Positions 21,655 to 24,440 of a DNA stretch of 24,440 bases are shown piece after piece. The first letter of the stretch is position 1; each line of letters begins with the position of its first letter. A program made the translations under genes and the position numbers. The DNA lies in assembly GCA_900551885.1 (NCBI GenBank), contig URXS01000020.1:1-24440 (forward strand), written 5' to 3'. This DNA is from an uncultured Oscillibacter sp. (GTDB taxonomy: Bacteria > Bacillota > Clostridia > Oscillospirales > Oscillospiraceae). The notes under the pieces are model-generated. The model did no database searches, had not been told where the DNA came from, and saw only the letters and a list, made by a program, of their open reading frames with translations.

Positions 21655-24393
21655 ATGCCGTTCGGCTGGAGTAAAACAAAAAGTCCTTTTGCTTCTCACA
21701 GAAAGAGTTCCGCAAAAACAAAAAAAGAAACGCCTCATTCGGACGGAATGACGTCCATGGCCTCTCAGGTGGGGAACAGCGGCATGGCTGAGCTGTTAAG
21801 CCCATCTTCCTCTCCAAGCCAGGCGGTTCAACCCTTTGGCAGCGCGGTAAGCCAAGAGCTGGACCAGGTGATGAGAAGCCGCACCGACAGTTTAATTCAC
21901 CGTGGAGCGCCCCAAGGGGTGCACTCAGCCCCAGCCGGATTGGATTTGGATCTGGACGCGCCTGTTGCTGTGCCCGGGGCATCAGGAGCAGGGAACCGTC
22001 CGGTTTCCCCCAACCTATCCAGGCTAAGTTTGGATCTGGATCAGCCTGTTCAGCCGGCAGGTCCGGCTTCCGCCGACCAGGGCAGGGAGCCGGAGGACGC
22101 TGCTCGTCCAACCTCTCCCAACCTGTCCAGATTCAATGTAGATCTGGATGAGCCGGTTCAAAACCCCACGGTGGCGCCTGCTTCCCAAGAGCAGGCCCCG
22201 GCGGAAGGGGAGGCCGCAAAAACCCCCGCTGAATCAGGGGAGGAAAAATTCGGCACATTTGTCTCCCTGCGGGAGCAGCTCCTGCAATCGGAGAAAGGCG
22301 GCATTGGCGGAAATTCCGCCCGGTTTAACGCAGTTGACCACAGCATCGGTCAGGTGGTGGGCCTCATGAATCAACCGCTGTCGGGAGAGCCGCAAAAGGA
22401 CCAGGAGACTTTCAACGGCCTGGTTTCGGCTTACGCCCGGCTGTTGGAAGCCTGCGACGTCTATACCAAGCGAAACGCCCATACCTCCAGCGGCAAGGCC
22501 CGGCAGGATATTGTCCGTCAAATCAAAAGCCAGGCGGAACAGGACTTTTCCCACCTGCGGGATTTTTCCGACCGGATGTCCTCTCTGCCCCCGGAGCAGC
22601 GCCCGAAGAACATGGTGGAGGCCCTGGGCATGGCCCGGACCCGTGTCCTCACCCTGAAGGAGGGTAAGGAGTCCGATCTCAAGCATGTGGGCGGCGCAGT
22701 CAGCTACATCGGGGTTCTGGAGACAGGTTCCCTCACCGACGAAAAGGCCTCGGGCTTCTTTAAGAAAGGGGAGACCTTTGACCTCAAGCAATCCGATGTG
22801 GAACGATACATACAAAACGTGGAAACCTTGGCAAAGCGGAAACCGGAATATCAGGCGATTGCTGATGCGGCAGCCTCGTTGGCCAGGGAAACCGGCAAGA
22901 TCCCCGATATGTATCGAGATGAGCATTCCCCGGTGAAAGGAACGCGGCAGGCCATGAACTTTTCACTGGATATCTCCGGCTTTTCCGACACAGACCGGGA
23001 GGTTCAAAATCACTTCAAAAGTATGCTTCATTCACATTACGCTGCCCACTTGCCTGAAAGTCTTCCCTCGGCCCGGCTAAGACAGCTCATGGCGCAACTC
23101 CCTGAAGAAATGCGGGTGGAGCTTCCAGCCAGCATGCCTGAGATTCTCTCATCCGACAGCCTGCTCGATCTGCTGGAAAATTTTCCTGCCGATACCGTGG
23201 AGAGAATTCTGCCGAATCTCGTCTCTGAGAAGAAACGATATGCCGATACCGACCAAACTGTGCGGGTTTCCGACCGTAATGTGGCCACCAGCCGAATGGC
23301 AAATCTCCTTGGCATTGGCGACCTGGTGGCCCAGTCGGAGCGGGTGGAGCTCCATGACGCCGTGGGGAAAGGTGTCCAGCAGGGCAACCTGATGCAAAAG
23401 GCCCGCGGAAAGGAGGTCGCCTCCTTTTTCGGTGAGCGGCTGCAGGATGAGGCCATTGTCAACACCGATGCGTCCAATCTGAGCCATGTGGACACTTCCA
23501 TTTCCCCACAGGCCCAGCAGGAGTTGATTGAGTCGGCGATCACGCCGGAATTTATGCAGTCTCTCACCTCTCTTCAGGTTCTGGACAGCATCATTGGTCA
23601 ATGTGACCGCCATCATCAAAACTACTTTGCCTCTGTCACTGGCGATGGGAAGCTGGGCAGGGTACAGGGCATCGACAATGACTTCGCTTTTGGCTTTCAC
23701 TCCTTGCGGGGACAGGTGGAGGAAAGACGCCTGGGCAATTTCGGCCATAAGCTGGTGGATGAGCAGGGGAAACTCCGACTGCCCCATATGGACCGGAAAC
23801 TGGCCGACCGCATCCTGGCTCTGCGGGAAAATGATGTGCGGCTGATGCTGGCCGACGTATTGGAAGACTGGGCCATTGACTCTCTTTGCATGCGGATCTC
23901 GGAAGCACAGGAGGCCATTCGGAACGACCAGCGAGACAATCCCGACAGCGGTCGCTACCTGGACGATGTGAGTCAGTGGGATGCCAAGGTGATGGAGGAC
24001 CTGCGGGGCAACGAGCGCGCTCCCACCACCTATGTGGGAGACCTTTTGGCTGCCGGCAAGCATATTTCCAGTGCCATGCTGCCCGGCCTCGGCAATCCGG
24101 CTGTGGAAGATCTGCTTGACAAACTGCGGCAGGAGAAGCGTGAACAGTTGTGGGCCGGCATTGCGGGTGCGGAAGACAAAGCGGAGTATTTGAAGGCCCA
24201 CGGAGTAAAAGATGTGGGAGCACTTCAGTATGTCGCGGCCCACGGCGGTGAGTTTACCGGCTCCCCTGAGGAACTTTCCTCTCCGGATGTCAGTTGGGTC
24301 CTCAGCGGCAGGGACGTCAATGCCACGGAGGTCCAGCAGGCGTTTATTGCCGAACAGGAACGGATCAAGCGGAGCAGAAGCCGTTCATCCTAA
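21655..24393 (+). CDS. Large kinase-like protein (DRHxxN ... DND motif), function unknown
   Basis: A 912-residue protein without a signal peptide or membrane segment. Residues 1-200 are low complexity, with three D-L-D-x-P-V motifs (about 99-104, 127-132, 163-168), the last two preceded by S-P-N-L-S-R. A helical middle (about 200-530) has no match I recognise. From about 537 the protein reads V-S-D-R-N-V-A-T-S-R-M-A-N-L-L-G-I, then G-Q-C-D-R-H-H-Q-N-Y (Asp651, Asn656) and G-I-D-N-D-F-A-F-G (Asp674, Asp676). That pair resembles the catalytic loop and metal-binding site of PI3/PI4-kinase-, actin-fragmin-kinase- and Fam20-type enzymes. It is probably a phosphotransferase of unknown target. The ATG at 21655 follows AAGGAGG; the frame extends further upstream but without a better start. 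Confidence 0.6.
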   Translation: MPFGWSKTKSPFASHRKSSAKTKKETPHSDGMTSMASQVGNSGMAELLSPSSSPSQAVQPFGSAVSQELDQVMRSRTDSLIHRGAPQGVHSAPAGLDLDLDAPVAVPGASGAGNRPVSPNLSRLSLDLDQPVQPAGPASADQGREPEDAARPTSPNLSRFNVDLDEPVQNPTVAPASQEQAPAEGEAAKTPAESGEEKFGTFVSLREQLLQSEKGGIGGNSARFNAVDHSIGQVVGLMNQPLSGEPQKDQETFNGLVSAYARLLEACDVYTKRNAHTSSGKARQDIVRQIKSQAEQDFSHLRDFSDRMSSLPPEQRPKNMVEALGMARTRVLTLKEGKESDLKHVGGAVSYIGVLETGSLTDEKASGFFKKGETFDLKQSDVERYIQNVETLAKRKPEYQAIADAAASLARETGKIPDMYRDEHSPVKGTRQAMNFSLDISGFSDTDREVQNHFKSMLHSHYAAHLPESLPSARLRQLMAQLPEEMRVELPASMPEILSSDSLLDLLENFPADTVERILPNLVSEKKRYADTDQTVRVSDRNVATSRMANLLGIGDLVAQSERVELHDAVGKGVQQGNLMQKARGKEVASFFGERLQDEAIVNTDASNLSHVDTSISPQAQQELIESAITPEFMQSLTSLQVLDSIIGQCDRHHQNYFASVTGDGKLGRVQGIDNDFAFGFHSLRGQVEERRLGNFGHKLVDEQGKLRLPHMDRKLADRILALRENDVRLMLADVLEDWAIDSLCMRISEAQEAIRNDQRDNPDSGRYLDDVSQWDAKVMEDLRGNERAPTTYVGDLLAAGKHISSAMLPGLGNPAVEDLLDKLRQEKREQLWAGIAGAEDKAEYLKAHGVKDVGALQYVAAHGGEFTGSPEELSSPDVSWVLSGRDVNATEVQQAFIAEQERIKRSRSRSS

Positions 24394-24440
24394 GTTCTTA
24401 GCTCTCATTGAACTATTTGCCAACCGCCTATGAAAGAAGC
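24394..24440. other. Right edge, nothing recognised
   Basis: The 47 bases after the last stop show no hairpin, promoter or start with a ribosome-binding site. Confidence 0.5.

Noticed and set aside
23599..23618. AATGTGAC sequence resembling half of the regulator box
   Set aside because: It lies inside the catalytic-loop codons of the kinase-like gene and lacks the second half of the box.
1..24440. CRISPR array, tRNA or rRNA genes
   Set aside because: No regularly spaced repeats with unique spacers and no recognisable tRNA or rRNA sequence were seen; the tandem repeats found are coding.

Overview
The window looks like chromosome from a moderately GC-rich gut Firmicute, most likely Oscillospiraceae (Flavonifractor / Pseudoflavonifractor / Lawsonibacter-like). 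The basis is strong Shine-Dalgarno sequences, a class B sortase with a VPQTG substrate, GAGIGGG-rich surface protein architecture, a DUF6809-like gene beside a gut-type integrase, and a Tn4451-like TnpX/MobV element. The genus is an inference from gene style only. I saw no rRNA, tRNA or CRISPR array.

Layout. (1) 1-~3225 is the right part of a mobilizable Tn4451-like element: the tail of an unknown gene, a candidate oriT, a MobV relaxase, a TnpW-like small protein and a large serine recombinase. Its right end abuts the 3' part of an XRE-family regulator gene (3223-3891) that has lost its start and most of its helix-turn-helix. (2) 4400-13502 is a surface/sensing cluster: a 7TMR-DISM-type histidine kinase (-), a Pro/Glu-rich surface protein (+) with four 54-bp tandem repeats, an OmpR-type response regulator (-), a class B sortase (-), and a 1127-residue surface protein (-) with an Asp-Pro stalk and VPQTG anchor. 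The regulator gene and the large surface protein/sortase operon share an upstream box, GAAAAATCAC-N6-GTCACATT, holding two TCAC half-sites 11 bp apart, as expected for an OmpR/PhoB-family site. (3) 13611-16590 is gene-poor and degraded: a broken tyrosine integrase, an overlapping DUF6809-like gene, and noncoding sequence. (4) 16591-21110 is a tight operon of five overlapping genes: ECF sigma factor, small membrane protein, ABC ATPase and two ABC-2-type permeases, preceded by a candidate ECF promoter. (5) 21655-24393 encodes a 912-residue protein with no signal peptide, repeated SPNLSR/DLDxPV motifs near the N-terminus, and a C-terminal DRHxxN ... DND signature resembling PI3K-, actin-fragmin-kinase- or Fam20-type kinases.

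How the parts may work together (inference): the kinase and regulator sense an envelope signal and control a sortase-anchored surface protein, its sortase, and perhaps the repeat protein coded between them. The ECF sigma factor probably controls its own exporter. The kinase-like protein has its own promoter. Two copies of a paired-hairpin element with a conserved 52-nt tail (3960-4066 and 16231-16335) flank the cluster and the broken integrase in the same orientation.

The most notable items are the kinase-like protein, the shared regulator box, and the paired-hairpin repeat whose tail is conserved while its stems differ in sequence.
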